In this document: one piece after another, positions 43,730 through 52,205 of the stretch
How the letters are laid out: each line of letters begins with the position of its first letter
Numbering within the stretch: position 1 is the first letter of the stretch
Assembly: GCF_003852525.1 (NCBI RefSeq)
Contig: NZ_QAJL01000002.1
Coordinates: 116,403-180,402, forward strand
DNA length: 64,000 nt
Reading direction: 5' to 3'
Source of the DNA: Pedobacter sp. KBW06
Lineage (GTDB): Bacteria > Bacteroidota > Bacteroidia > Sphingobacteriales > Sphingobacteriaceae
Position numbers and translations under genes: made by a program
The notes under the pieces: generated by a model
The model's database searches: none
What the model was told of the DNA's origin: nothing
The model's input: the letters and a program-made list of their open reading frames with translations, nothing else

Positions 43730-43779
43730 AAACAGGATATTCGGAATGGGTTATTTTAGGATATGTCCATGGCTGCGTT

Positions 43780-43818
43780 GTGGTAGCCTTGGCCGATTCG
43801 CCACGTCACCACAACACT
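43780..43818 (-). terminator. Stem after the universal stress protein gene
   Basis: GTTGTGGT and ACCACAAC form an 8-bp stem with a 22-base loop between the stress protein stop (43840) and the kinase promoter. There is no T-run, so the role is uncertain. Confidence 0.35.
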
Positions 43819-43839
43819 ACCCGAACAAGGTTCTCCCGG

Positions 43840-44661
43840 TTAAATCGGAATGGAGAACAAAGGGATGTCCAGTCCTGAGGCCATGACCCTTGTTTTGCTG
43901 CGGTGCACCAATGAGGCCCAGAAACCGTATTTATTAGGAATCATGATCAAAAGATCTGCTTTGAATTCTTTGATTTCCTTTTCAATCTCTTTGATCACCT
44001 CATTAGACTTTACATTTTTATAATAATAGCTTACACCGGAGAGGCCACTGCCAATCCCGTCTTTTGAAGACAATGCAGGATGATCCGCTTTCATCTCTTC
44101 GATCGCATTGTTTACATGAAAGACCTCTACTTCAGCATTCAAACTCGTAGCCAATTCTTTAATTCGTTTCAGGATCTTTTTAGGAACCCCTCTCAATACA
44201 TCACATGCAAAAAGGATCTTTTTAATCTCCCCGAACTTAGCTCCTGCCGGCACTGCCAGGACAGGGAATTTCAACTTTTTAATCGCGGCGGTAGTGGTAT
44301 TTCCCATCAGGTCCTGTTCCAGTGTTCTGGCTTTCATCCCCAATACCAGCAAATCAGCCTTATGCCTGTCGATCAGGTCGCTCAATTCATCTTCTACAAA
44401 TGAAAAACGGGCTTCGAAACCGACTTTGATGCCATAGGTTTTGGAAAGGTAAAGTGCCCTTTCCTGCAATCGGTTTTCATTTTCATCCATCAGCTTCTGA
44501 ATACTGGAAGCAGGTAAAATAGTGTTGGCGGCATGAACGGGAAGGACATAAGAATTGAATAAAACCAGTCTTGCATTACCATGTTTTGCAGCTGCTGCAG
44601 CATATTCTACTGCATTTTCGGCTACTTCGGAAAAATCTGTTGCGACAATTATAGTTACCAT
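43840..44661 (-). CDS. Tandem universal stress protein (UspA family)
   Basis: The 273-residue protein has two Usp domains in tandem (about 1-140 and 150-273). The first starts MVTIIVATDFSEVAENAVEY and contains ADLLVLGMKARTLEQDLMGN, with a degenerate nucleotide-binding loop. The second ends ADLLIMIPNKYGFWASLVHR. The frame is open to 44754, but ATG 44661 fits the family start exactly. Usp proteins help survival in stress and may bind ATP or AMP. The gene is alone and divergent from the HAD phosphatase gene. Confidence 0.9.
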   Translation of the reverse strand: MVTIIVATDFSEVAENAVEYAAAAAKHGNARLVLFNSYVLPVHAANTILPASSIQKLMDENENRLQERALYLSKTYGIKVGFEARFSFVEDELSDLIDRHKADLLVLGMKARTLEQDLMGNTTTAAIKKLKFPVLAVPAGAKFGEIKKILFACDVLRGVPKKILKRIKELATSLNAEVEVFHVNNAIEEMKADHPALSSKDGIGSGLSGVSYYYKNVKSNEVIKEIEKEIKEFKADLLIMIPNKYGFWASLVHRSKTRVMASGLDIPLFSIPI

Positions 44662-44827
44662 AAGAATTGTGTATTGGTTATCCGTAAATTTAACCAATAG
44701 TTTCTCCTGACTTCCGGTTTTAATCGTCTCAGAAAATAATTTTACAATAAACAAACTGAAAGGTCAATCTAATATGACAAATCGAATGGCAGAAAAAAAA
44801 CGATCTTTGCTTTGTTAACATTTGACC

Positions 44828-45517
44828 ATGAAAAATATAAAAGTAATCGCTTTTGACGCGGACGACACACTTTGGGTGAACGAGCCTTATTTTTTAGAAA
44901 CAGAGCAGAAATTCTGCGCTTTACTGGAGGATTACCTCCCACATCACAGCGTTTCTCAGGAGCTGTTCAAAACGGAAATGCAAAACCTTTCCCTGTACGG
45001 ATATGGTGTAAAAAGCTTTATGCTTTGCATGATAGAAACCGTGCTGCGGGTCACGAACAATACTGCAAACCCGGAGATCTTACATAAAACCATACAATAC
45101 GGACAAGAATTACTCCATAAGCCGATTGAGCTCCTTGACGATGTAAAGGAAATTTTAGAAGCCTTAAAAGGAAAATACCGGCTGGTGGTGGCAACAAAAG
45201 GCGATCTCCTGGATCAGGAACGGAAGCTGGCAAAGTCGGGATTATCCTCCTATTTCCATCACATTGAAATCATGAGTGATAAAAAAGAAAAAGACTATGA
45301 GAAACTGCTGAAACACCTGGACTGTAAACCGGAACACTTTCTGATGCTGGGCAACTCCTTAAAATCAGATGTAATGCCTGTTCTTGAAATTGGAGGACAT
45401 GCCGTACATATTCCGTACCATACCACCTGGGCACATGAGCAGATTGACCATACCCTGGAACATGACAATTTTTATCAGGTCAAAGCATTGGCAGAGATCT
45501 TACCACAATTACTATAA
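44828..45517 (+). CDS. HAD-superfamily hydrolase
   Basis: The 229-residue protein has the HAD motifs: I in IKVIAFDADDTLWVNE with nucleophile D12, II in YRLVVATKGD, III Lys in KEKDYEKLLKHL, IV in FLMLGNSLKSDVMPVLEIGG (an NSLKSD variant of the usual acidic motif). The cap is the helical type inserted after motif I, typical of phosphatases of the YfnB/haloacid-dehalogenase branch. I use ATG 44828 and not the TTG two codons before. The stop overlaps the ATG of the next gene (TAATG), so the two are co-translated. The substrate is unknown. Confidence 0.9.
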   Translation: MKNIKVIAFDADDTLWVNEPYFLETEQKFCALLEDYLPHHSVSQELFKTEMQNLSLYGYGVKSFMLCMIETVLRVTNNTANPEILHKTIQYGQELLHKPIELLDDVKEILEALKGKYRLVVATKGDLLDQERKLAKSGLSSYFHHIEIMSDKKEKDYEKLLKHLDCKPEHFLMLGNSLKSDVMPVLEIGGHAVHIPYHTTWAHEQIDHTLEHDNFYQVKALAEILPQLL

Positions 45518-46143
45518 TGAAACAGATTTTAGATTTAAACGGCTGGGCAAGAAAAGAACATTTTCATTTCTTTAAACAATTTGACGAACCTTTTTTTGGT
45601 GTCACCGTAACTATAGATTGTACCCTGGCTTATGCCGCAGCAAAGGCAAAAGGGAATCCATTTTTCCTGTATTACTTACATAAATCCCTGACTGCAGCAA
45701 ACCAGATCCCTGCTTTCCGGTACCGGATTGTAGAAGATCAGGTTTGGATTTACGACGAGGTGAATGTATCGTCTACGGTAGACCGTCCGGATGGAACTTT
45801 TGGTTTTTCTTATATAGAGTTCCGGGAAGACTTCCAGACATTTAAAGCAGGGGCAGATCAGGAAATCGCAGCAGTGCGAAACAGCAGCTCACTTTTTCCG
45901 CCAGCATTGGGAGAATGCGTGATCCATTATTCTGCATTGCCATGGATCAATTTCAGCTCCATGTCGCATGCAAGAAGTTTTTCATTTCCCGACAGCAGTC
46001 CGAAAATATCGTTTGGAAAAATGACAGAACTGGATGGAAAGAAAAGCATGCCGGTATCGATCCATGTACACCATGCATTGATGGACGGTTTTCATGTAGG
46101 CCAATATATAGACTGCTTTCAACGACTCATGAACGAAGCATAA
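45517..46143 (+). CDS. Chloramphenicol acetyltransferase-fold protein
   Basis: The 208-residue protein has the CAT fold: start ILDLNGWARKEHFHFFKQFD, middle FRYRIVEDQVWIYDEVNVSS, and the active-site motif HVHHALMDGFHVGQ near the C-terminus with catalytic His186 (HHAxxDG). The length is that of class A CAT enzymes. The family also includes chromosomal acetyltransferases without drug activity, so resistance cannot be claimed. It is translated together with the HAD gene and followed within three bases by a Crp-like regulator gene. Confidence 0.88.
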   Translation: MKQILDLNGWARKEHFHFFKQFDEPFFGVTVTIDCTLAYAAAKAKGNPFFLYYLHKSLTAANQIPAFRYRIVEDQVWIYDEVNVSSTVDRPDGTFGFSYIEFREDFQTFKAGADQEIAAVRNSSSLFPPALGECVIHYSALPWINFSSMSHARSFSFPDSSPKISFGKMTELDGKKSMPVSIHVHHALMDGFHVGQYIDCFQRLMNEA

Positions 46144-46146
46144 GAA

Positions 46147-46716
46147 ATGGAAGCATTCTGGCAATACATCAACCGCTATAATGCGATTTCTGAGGCCGCA
46201 CAAAATGCCTGGCAACAGCTGTTACAGGAAAAAACCTTTAAGAAAGGGGGATACCTTCTGATGGAAGGGAGTATTCCTAAAAGGATCGCTTTTGTGAAGA
46301 AAGGACTTTTCTCTTATTACTACACCGACAAAGACGGCGCCACGGTAATCAAGAAGTTCTTTCCTGAGCAGACATTGGTGGCCTCCACCAGTGCGATGCT
46401 GTTGCAGCAACCCAGTTTGTTTACCATACAGGCACTGGAAGAAACAGAGATCATCAGCTATGGCTTTGAAGGATTCCGGGAGCTGACGCTGAAATACCCA
46501 GATATTGCGGAATTTTACATCCATTATATGGAGCGGCATTGGATCATCGAGAAAGAAATTGGGGAGATCAGTCTTAAATACCAAACTGCCAAACAACGGT
46601 ACCTGGATTTCAGGGAAAATAATGCCGCCTTATTTGCAAGACTAAAGCAACACCATATGGCTTCCTATCTGGGGGTTACTCCTACACAGTTGAGCCGAAT
46701 CAGGGCAGAGTTGTAA
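46147..46716 (+). CDS. Crp/Fnr-family transcriptional regulator
   Basis: The 189-residue protein has a cyclic-nucleotide-binding-like beta-barrel at 25-115 (FKKGGYLLMEGSIPKRIAFV, then KKGLFSYYYTDKDGATVIKK) and a short C-terminal helix-turn-helix (MASYLGVTPTQLSRIRAEL). The cAMP-contact residues are not conserved, as usual for this Bacteroidota subgroup, and there are no Fnr cysteines. It starts three bases after the acetyltransferase gene. It may control the EamA exporter gene that follows. Confidence 0.9.
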   Translation: MEAFWQYINRYNAISEAAQNAWQQLLQEKTFKKGGYLLMEGSIPKRIAFVKKGLFSYYYTDKDGATVIKKFFPEQTLVASTSAMLLQQPSLFTIQALEETEIISYGFEGFRELTLKYPDIAEFYIHYMERHWIIEKEIGEISLKYQTAKQRYLDFRENNAALFARLKQHHMASYLGVTPTQLSRIRAEL

Positions 46717-46740
46717 ATTATATCAACATATGTAAAGAGG

Positions 46741-46760
46741 AAGCTCATAAATATGAGCTT
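46741..46760 (+). promoter_or_regulatory. Perfect palindrome between regulator and exporter genes
   Basis: AAGCTCATA-AA-TATGAGCTT is a 9-2-9 palindrome followed by TCTTTGC. It may be an operator of the Crp-like regulator or a compact terminator stem. It includes the ATG at 46753, which argues for ATG 46774 as the start of the exporter gene. Confidence 0.5.
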
Positions 46761-46773
46761 TCTTTGCAGCGGA

Positions 46774-47679
46774 ATGAAAAACAATATTATCAAAGGAAGT
46801 ATTCTGGTTGCCCTGGGCTCATCCAGTTACGGCATGCTGGCCACATTTGTGAAAATGGCTTACAAAGAACATTACACCACTGCTGAAGTGACAATTTCTC
46901 AGTTCACTTTGGGCGTAATTGGCCTGTTGCTGCTGAGCCTGTTTTCAAGAAATAAGCCGCAGGCTCCAGACGCAGCTCCAAAATGGAAAAGCATAACCAA
47001 ACTGATGGCAGCCGGAACCTCGATGGGATTAACCAGTGTTTTTTATTACCTGTCAGTACAATATATTCCCGTAAGTGTGGGCATTGTTTTGTTAATGCAA
47101 ACGGTATGGATGGGTGTGATTCTGGAGATGATCATGCATAAGAAACTTCCCGGAACACGGAAGGTCATTGCCGTGCTGATCATTCTGGCAGGAACCCTGC
47201 TGGCGACCAATCTTTGGGGCGCTGCGATTACCATAGACTGGCGTGGGATTGGCTGGGGCATGCTCGCCGCAATGGCCTATACCGTTGCAGTATATGCCTC
47301 CAATGGCATCGCCCTGCATTTACCTTCGATCAAGAGAAGCCTGTATCTTGTTCTGGGCGGATTGATCATCATTATATGCATTTTCCATGCTTCTTTAACT
47401 GCAGATTTCGGCTTTAGCATCTTTTGGCGATGGGCAATTGTGCTGTCTTTATTTGGCACCATTTTACCGCCTCTGCTATTTACCATGGGAATGCCGCTTA
47501 CCGGCGTGGGGTTAGGGGCGATTATTGCCGCAGTAGAGATTCCGGTATCTGTAATGATGGCGCATCTCCTCTTAAAGGAACCCGTTAATGCGTTTCAATG
47601 GCTGGGAATTGCACTCATTCTGGCTGCAGTGGTGCTCATGAATATCGAGAAACCAAAGCAGGCAGAACTGGCCGGATAG
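46774..47679 (+). CDS. EamA/DMT-superfamily metabolite exporter
   Basis: The 301-residue protein has ten membrane segments in two EamA repeats: the first begins IIKGSILVALGSSSYGMLAT and includes VSVGIVLLMQTVWMGVILE, the second begins IDWRGIGWGMLAAMAYTVAV and includes LTGVGLGAIIAAVEIPVSVM. Members export amino acids or other metabolites. A start seven codons earlier lies within a palindrome, so ATG 46774 is preferred. Its stop is one base from the end of the convergent stress-type gene, so no terminator fits between them. The substrate is unknown. Confidence 0.9.
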   Translation: MKNNIIKGSILVALGSSSYGMLATFVKMAYKEHYTTAEVTISQFTLGVIGLLLLSLFSRNKPQAPDAAPKWKSITKLMAAGTSMGLTSVFYYLSVQYIPVSVGIVLLMQTVWMGVILEMIMHKKLPGTRKVIAVLIILAGTLLATNLWGAAITIDWRGIGWGMLAAMAYTVAVYASNGIALHLPSIKRSLYLVLGGLIIIICIFHASLTADFGFSIFWRWAIVLSLFGTILPPLLFTMGMPLTGVGLGAIIAAVEIPVSVMMAHLLLKEPVNAFQWLGIALILAAVVLMNIEKPKQAELAG

Positions 47680-47680
47680 G

Positions 47681-48445
47681 TTATCTGTTTTTCTTTAACT
47701 GATCCAGACGGGCTTTTTGTTCATTGATTCTGTTTTCGAGATATCGCCTTCTTTCCTCATCATGGCTTTCATCGGCAGAAGGGTGTTCATCCACCCAGAC
47801 CTGATATTGTTGCTCCTGATGGTCTGTATGGATTTTCAGCTTATTTTCCAGGGCTTCTCTTTTGGCGTTCAGATCTGCAAGTGTAATTACCCAATCTTGT
47901 TTTTCCGAAGCGCTTGCCGATGCGACGCTGATTTCTGCCATTTTAATATCCGCATTCAGCTTGTCGAGTTCTGTCTTTGCAGGCACAAAAACCTTTTCTT
48001 CTAAACTAAACCGCTTCAAATCAGTGCTAAGAGGCAACAATACCGTATCTACCGGTGTTTCCCAATTCTCCCAGACATGGGCAATCAAGACCGACTTTCC
48101 GTTAGGAATATTTGCAGACACCTGATCCAGGTAATCTGACACTCCTTCGGCCTTTAGCGTCTCTCCTGCGGATCCCGCAATCATCCCTCCTGCCAGTCCG
48201 ACAATAAAACCCAATGGTCCGGCTAAAAGGCCAACCAATCCGCCAATCACTCCTCCGCCAATTACACCTGCTCCTTCTGATTCATTTTTGGCCGAACGGA
48301 TATTAACGTTCCCATTCCCATCGCGGGTCAAAACATAAGTCTCTCCAACGGAAACATCTTTTGTACGGTGAAGTTCCTGTAATGCCTGTAGTCCTTTGAA
48401 TGCCTCAACTTCAGAATTGAATAAGGCCTGAATCATTTTTTCCAT
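47681..48445 (-). CDS. DUF1269-type membrane-associated protein with glycine-zipper segment
   Basis: The 254-residue protein has an N-terminal alpha-beta part (1-65: MIQALFNSEVEAFKGLQALQ), a Gly-rich double hydrophobic segment (AGVIGGGVIGGLVGLLAGPL, then GFIVGLAGGMIAGSAG), and a coiled C-terminal part rich in Glu and Lys (LDKLNADIKMAEIS and EERRRYLENRINEQKARLDQ). This is the DUF1269/YMGG-like layout of proteins induced by general stress. The function is unknown. It is divergent from the small basic protein gene at 48620, and both may be stress-induced. Confidence 0.8.
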   Translation of the reverse strand: MEKMIQALFNSEVEAFKGLQALQELHRTKDVSVGETYVLTRDGNGNVNIRSAKNESEGAGVIGGGVIGGLVGLLAGPLGFIVGLAGGMIAGSAGETLKAEGVSDYLDQVSANIPNGKSVLIAHVWENWETPVDTVLLPLSTDLKRFSLEEKVFVPAKTELDKLNADIKMAEISVASASASEKQDWVITLADLNAKREALENKLKIHTDHQEQQYQVWVDEHPSADESHDEERRRYLENRINEQKARLDQLKKNR

Positions 48446-48502
48446 GAGTATCGTTTTTTTGGTCCTGTACTTTCCTATACTACAAACCAGCAGATATTTT
48501 GT

Positions 48503-48546
48503 TTTCAGGAGCGGGAACGATCATTTCAGGAACAGCAATTTCAGGA
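48503..48546. repeat. Three TTTCAGGA direct repeats in a divergent promoter region
   Basis: TTTCAGGA occurs at 48503, 48524 and 48539, in a 174-base gap between the DUF1269 gene and the small Lys-rich gene. They may be regulator sites. A TATACTTC near 48590, one to two bases off TAnnTTTG, could be the -7 element of the small gene. Confidence 0.4.
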
Positions 48547-48619
48547 ACCCGGCTTTGCCGGCATTAAACTTATTTGTTCCCGGCGTGTTTATACTTCAGA
48601 TCAATTAAACAGTACAGCT

Positions 48620-48760
48620 ATGAAAAGTCCAAGAAATAAAACGGAACAAAGAGAACTGAATGAGACTACAAAGAAAGCAAAGGGCGCTGAGCCGGAAAAT
48701 GCAACTTCCGCAAAAGATGCGAAGAAAGTAGTTACCCATAAAAAGAAAAACGCAAAGTAA
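48620..48760 (+). CDS. Small Lys-rich protein (46 residues)
   Basis: ATG 48620 begins a 46-residue, very hydrophilic frame: MKSPRNKTEQRELNETTKKA, then an Ala/Glu middle, and the Lys-rich end VVTHKKKNAK. About a third of the residues are Lys or Arg. Similar short basic proteins are common in Pedobacter and are often annotated as hypothetical. The divergent neighbour is a DUF1269 stress-type gene and the next downstream gene is a DUF5808 small membrane protein. No function can be given. Confidence 0.55.
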   Translation: MKSPRNKTEQRELNETTKKAKGAEPENATSAKDAKKVVTHKKKNAK

Positions 48761-49010
48761 TTTTATTGCCGGCAATTTTTAATTCAATCGTGAAAAGATG
48801 CTTCAATAACATCAGGCAAAGCACCCATCAGAAAAAACTGCCTCCGGGGCAGACACTTGACCGGCAGACCGGAATAATGGTCTGCCTACTTCATTACCAG
48901 TACTTTCGATTTAGATTTTCTTACATTTCGTATTGTTTCTATCACAATCTTTCTTAAATTGACTGAAATATTTATAAAAGTTCTTAGTAAGATTATTTAT
49001 TTTTTTAGCG
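48761..49010 (+). other. Intergenic region with one hairpin
   Basis: GGCAGACC (48863-48870) and GGTCTGCC (48879-48886) make a perfect 8-bp stem with an eight-base loop, about 100 bases after the Lys-rich gene, with no T-run. I see no gene here; a 63-codon frame with a TTG start has no protein-like character. A/T-rich sequence before 49010 presumably holds the next promoter. Confidence 0.4.
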
Positions 49011-49208
49011 ATGGATATAGACCCTGTAGACAATATTGTAAATTATAAAGTGGGAATCATTTATTGGAATCCCGGAGATTCAAGATTAATCGTACCTAAA
49101 CGCGAAAGGTCAATGGGTTATACCTTAAATTTTGCCCATAGGCTTAACATTCTGATTTTAGTGGTCATTACGGCGCTTGTAATTTATACTGCGATGTATC
49201 TTCAATAG
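49011..49208 (+). CDS. DUF5808 small membrane protein
   Basis: The 65-residue protein has the DUF5808 pattern: NYKVGIIYWNPGDSRLIVPK, then RERSMGYTLNFAHRLN. It ends in one membrane segment (ILILVVITALVIYTAMYL). In larger proteins this domain sits beside membrane segments, and here it stands alone. Its function is not established. It is seven bases before the GNAT gene and probably shares its mRNA. Confidence 0.8.
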   Translation: MDIDPVDNIVNYKVGIIYWNPGDSRLIVPKRERSMGYTLNFAHRLNILILVVITALVIYTAMYLQ

Positions 49209-49215
49209 GCAGGGA

Positions 49216-49686
49216 ATGAAAATCATTCAGTCGAGTACAATTAATCCGGTTCAAAAGAAAGCGATCCACGACCTGTGGAACAAAGAATATCCGGCAAAAT
49301 TAAAACACGGGGAGTTAAAGGAGCTGGACGATTACCTGAGTGGTCTTGCAGACCTGGAATATCACCTGCTGACTGGTCCTTCCGAAGAAGTGGTGGGCTG
49401 GGCTTTACGCTTCACGAGAAATAACCAACCCTGGTTTGCGATTGTAGTAGACAGCAATTCACACGGGCAAGGCCATGGCCGGCGCCTGCTGGAAGAAATG
49501 AAGAAGAGCACAGCCGAACTGAATGGCTGGGTGATCGATCATAACAAGGACCTGAAAGAAAACGGAGAATACTACCGGTCGCCATTAGGATTCTACCTGA
49601 AAAATGAATTCATCATTCTTCCTGACACCAGACTTGAACTGGAAAAAATGTCAGCGGTAGCCATCCGCTGGATCAATAAAAAATAA
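49216..49686 (+). CDS. GNAT-family N-acetyltransferase
   Basis: The 156-residue protein has the GNAT acetyl-CoA site: strand WFAIVVDSNSHGQGHGRRLL with the SHGQGHGR pyrophosphate loop (family form Q/RxxGxG/A), then helix EEMKKSTAELNGWVIDHN. The C-terminal strand is FYLKNEFIILPDTRLELEK. The substrate cannot be predicted. The stop is adjacent to the stop of the convergent XRE-cupin regulator. It probably forms an operon with the DUF5808 gene. Confidence 0.85.
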   Translation: MKIIQSSTINPVQKKAIHDLWNKEYPAKLKHGELKELDDYLSGLADLEYHLLTGPSEEVVGWALRFTRNNQPWFAIVVDSNSHGQGHGRRLLEEMKKSTAELNGWVIDHNKDLKENGEYYRSPLGFYLKNEFIILPDTRLELEKMSAVAIRWINKK

Positions 49687-50267
49687 CTAAGCTCTGGTTT
49701 CTTCAAAGAAATAGATAATCAGCATTATTGCTTTATCTTTTCCAATATTCCTTGGCGTATGAGAAAGACGTCCGTCAAAAAGAAGGGAATCTCCTGCCGA
49801 CAATTCGATCTCCTGATCGTCGAAGATATATTTGATATTTCCAGCCAGGATATACTTATACTCAAAGGCCTCAGTAGTCACCATTGGTCTGGTGGCATCA
49901 GGCTCCAGCTCCAGCAAAACAATATCTACAGTAGAATTCTTTATCGACTTGGTCAGGATCCGCTGGTATAGAAATCCCAATGCCTGCTCCTTTTCAAAAG
50001 ATTCATATTCTGCTTTTCTTTTGACCACCACGGGGCTTTGTTGGAACTCGCAGAGATGTCTTTAAAAAACTGGTTCAAGTCCACGTCAAGAGACTTAATG
50101 ATGTCTATAAGGACCATCAAAGAAGGCACGGTGCGGTTGTTCTCAATTTGCGAAATCAGGCCTTTACTTACGCCTGCGCGATCCGCCAATTCCTGAATGG
50201 TGATGCCTCTTTCTTTTCTTATTTCTTTTATCCGGTAACTGATCTTCAGGATTACATCCTCTTCCAT
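49687..50267 (-). pseudogene. XRE-cupin transcriptional regulator split by a one-base frameshift
   Basis: Two overlapping frames together make one regulator of about 193 residues. The upstream frame (50267-49953) codes for an XRE helix-turn-helix (IKEIRKERGITIQELADRAG then VSKGLISQIENNRTVPSLMV) and then runs out of frame after ASSNKAP. The downstream frame (50031-49687) continues with VVKRKAEYESFEKEQALGFL and a cupin domain (FEYKYILAGNIKYIFDDQEI). The join lies at a run of four G on the plus strand (50032-50035). One more base there would give KAPVVVKRK. Such regulators control amine or amino-acid uptake, and an APC permease gene lies 59 bases upstream. It is either a real inactivation, a slippage switch or a sequence error. 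Confidence 0.85.
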
Positions 50268-50325
50268 AGTTTTTTTTCTTGTCCAAAAATAATCAATTTA
50301 CAGCCGCATCACCATTCTATTTGAA

Positions 50326-51789
50326 CTAATTTATGTCAGCAGGGTCCAATTCCTTTTGTTTTGTCAGGTAATAAACAGGAATTCCAGCCAGCATGATGAC
50401 TACACCCCATCCGCAGGTGCTGATCCTGGTAATCAACAGAGACACACAGAACACAGTTGCAAAGATGATGTATAACAATGGCAGTATCGGGTAACCAAAA
50501 GCTTTATATGGACGTGTGGCATCGGGCATTTTCTTTCTCAGGATAAAGATTCCGACAATGGTAAGGATATAGAAGATCATCACAATGATCATCACAAAAT
50601 CCAGTAAAGCACCGTACTTACCGGTAAGGCATAAGGCTGAGGCCCAGAAACACTGAATCCACAGGGCCCAGGCCGGTACACTTGCTTTATTCAAATTAGC
50701 CGCTTTCTTAAAGAAAAGACCATCTTTTGCCATGGTATAATACACCCTCGCTCCTGCCATAATCAATCCGTTATTACAGGCGAAAGTAGAAATCATGATC
50801 ATGACCGCAATGATGATCGTTCCTGCATTTCCAAAAATATGCTGGGCAGCAACTACTGCAACCCGGTCTGACTTTGCTGTAGCAATGTCATTTAAAGGAA
50901 TCACAGCGATGTACATTAAGTTGGCAAGGATATAGATGACACTTACGATAAAGGTTCCAAGAAACAGGCTAAGCCCTACGTTACGCTCCGGTTTTTTGAT
51001 TTCCCCGGCAATGAATGTTACGCCATTCCAGGCATCACTGGAAAACAAAGAGCCGACAAGGGAGGCAGAAACGGCTGCGAAAAGTACAGAACCTCCGACA
51101 GTCATCCAGGAGCCGCTTTCTACGTTAAAAGATCTGGTGCTCCAGGCATCTGCCCAGTTGGCATTCCATATTTCCGATTTGGCACCCAGGGTAAAACCAA
51201 ATATGATCAGTCCAAAAAGAGATAAAATTTTGATAATGGTTAGAAAGGTCTGTAGGGTTTTGCTGTCTTTCACGCCACGGCTATTGATGTAACTGAGCAG
51301 GATAATGGTCAGAATGGATACTATTTGTGCCGCGCTTAAAGAGAAAAATTCCGGTGCTCCGGCTGCGTCCGTGCCGATCTTTAGCTGCCAAAGGATGTTT
51401 GTTTCACTCAGGGGTTCATAAAGGTAAGCGGCGAATTTGGAAAAGGCCACGCCTACTGCAGCGATGGTCCCGGTTTGAATGACCGCAAAAAAGCTCCATC
51501 CATATAGAAAAGCAATCAACTTATTATAAGATTCTTTCAGGTATACATATTGACCACCTGCTTTAGGAAACATGGCACTCAGCTCTCCGTAGCTTACCGC
51601 AGCAATTACCGTAACCAGTCCGGTGATGACCCAGATTAAAATCAGCCAGCCTGCCGATCCCACCTGCCGCGTAATATCGGCACTGACAATAAAGATTCCG
51701 GAACCGATCATAGAACCTACGACCAGCATTGTACCATCTAATAACCCAAGTTCTCTTTTGAAAGAGCCATCTTGATTTTCTTTTTCCAT
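50326..51789 (-). CDS. APC-family amino-acid permease (LAT-like)
   Basis: The 487-residue protein has 12-13 membrane segments and starts with the APC signature GLLDGTMLVVGSMIGSGIFI. Other marks are SYGELSAMFPKAGGQYVYLK and the DAWNGVTFIAGEIKKPERNV loop after TM6. The family exchanges or imports neutral amino acids. The XRE-cupin regulator gene lies just downstream on the same strand (59-base gap), so this permease is the likely target of that regulator. The 415-base upstream region contains nested palindromes. Substrate is unknown. Confidence 0.93.
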   Translation of the reverse strand: MEKENQDGSFKRELGLLDGTMLVVGSMIGSGIFIVSADITRQVGSAGWLILIWVITGLVTVIAAVSYGELSAMFPKAGGQYVYLKESYNKLIAFLYGWSFFAVIQTGTIAAVGVAFSKFAAYLYEPLSETNILWQLKIGTDAAGAPEFFSLSAAQIVSILTIILLSYINSRGVKDSKTLQTFLTIIKILSLFGLIIFGFTLGAKSEIWNANWADAWSTRSFNVESGSWMTVGGSVLFAAVSASLVGSLFSSDAWNGVTFIAGEIKKPERNVGLSLFLGTFIVSVIYILANLMYIAVIPLNDIATAKSDRVAVVAAQHIFGNAGTIIIAVMIMISTFACNNGLIMAGARVYYTMAKDGLFFKKAANLNKASVPAWALWIQCFWASALCLTGKYGALLDFVMIIVMIFYILTIVGIFILRKKMPDATRPYKAFGYPILPLLYIIFATVFCVSLLITRISTCGWGVVIMLAGIPVYYLTKQKELDPADIN

Positions 51790-51884
51790 TTAGTTTGTTT
51801 TAGTTTTTAGTCCTGAATCTTTCAATTGCTGCATTTGTGGTTCCTGCAATACCTGAAACATTCATGGACCTGGTTTTGGTTTTT

Positions 51885-51954
51885 CAAAATGAAACGACCC
51901 TGTCGGCATTGATCTGCACAATTAATTGTGGTTCAATTTGATGGTTTCATTTTG
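51885..51954. promoter_or_regulatory. Nested inverted repeats before the permease gene
   Basis: CAAAATGAAAC (51885-51895) and GTTTCATTTTG (51944-51954) are perfect inverse complements flanking a perfect 14-base palindrome CACAATTAATTGTG (51917-51930). The block lies about 100-165 bases before the permease gene and may be the operator of the XRE-cupin regulator. The remaining region (51790-52205) holds no gene, only A/T-rich promoter-like sequence toward the pyrophosphatase gene. Confidence 0.5.
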
Positions 51955-52205
51955 TTTGGTTAGTTTGTGCTAATATATTTAAAATAATTAAAATCAGATT
52001 GCCCTGATTGGCATTCGGAATATTAAATTAATATTTCTCGAAAAAAGCTTAACAATCAATTCATTAAAAATTTGCTTTTTAAAAGAACACCCTTATTTTT
52101 ACGTTGCTCTACCTTCATAATCAGCGCTCTAACCACTCATGATGATGAAGGGGCCGCCCTAAACCGCGAAAACCAAATAAAGAACCAAATAAACAGAAAT
52201 TAAGT

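Noticed and set aside
45517..46143. Chloramphenicol resistance gene
   Set aside because: The catalytic HHAxxDG motif is present, but chromosomal CAT-like proteins often act on other substrates and no mobile context is seen.
48766..48957. 63-codon frame after the Lys-rich gene
   Set aside because: TTG start, spans a hairpin and has no plausible protein character.
51790..52205. Riboswitch or tRNA in the 415-base gap
   Set aside because: No cloverleaf or known aptamer core could be recognised; only palindromes and A/T-rich promoter-like sequence.
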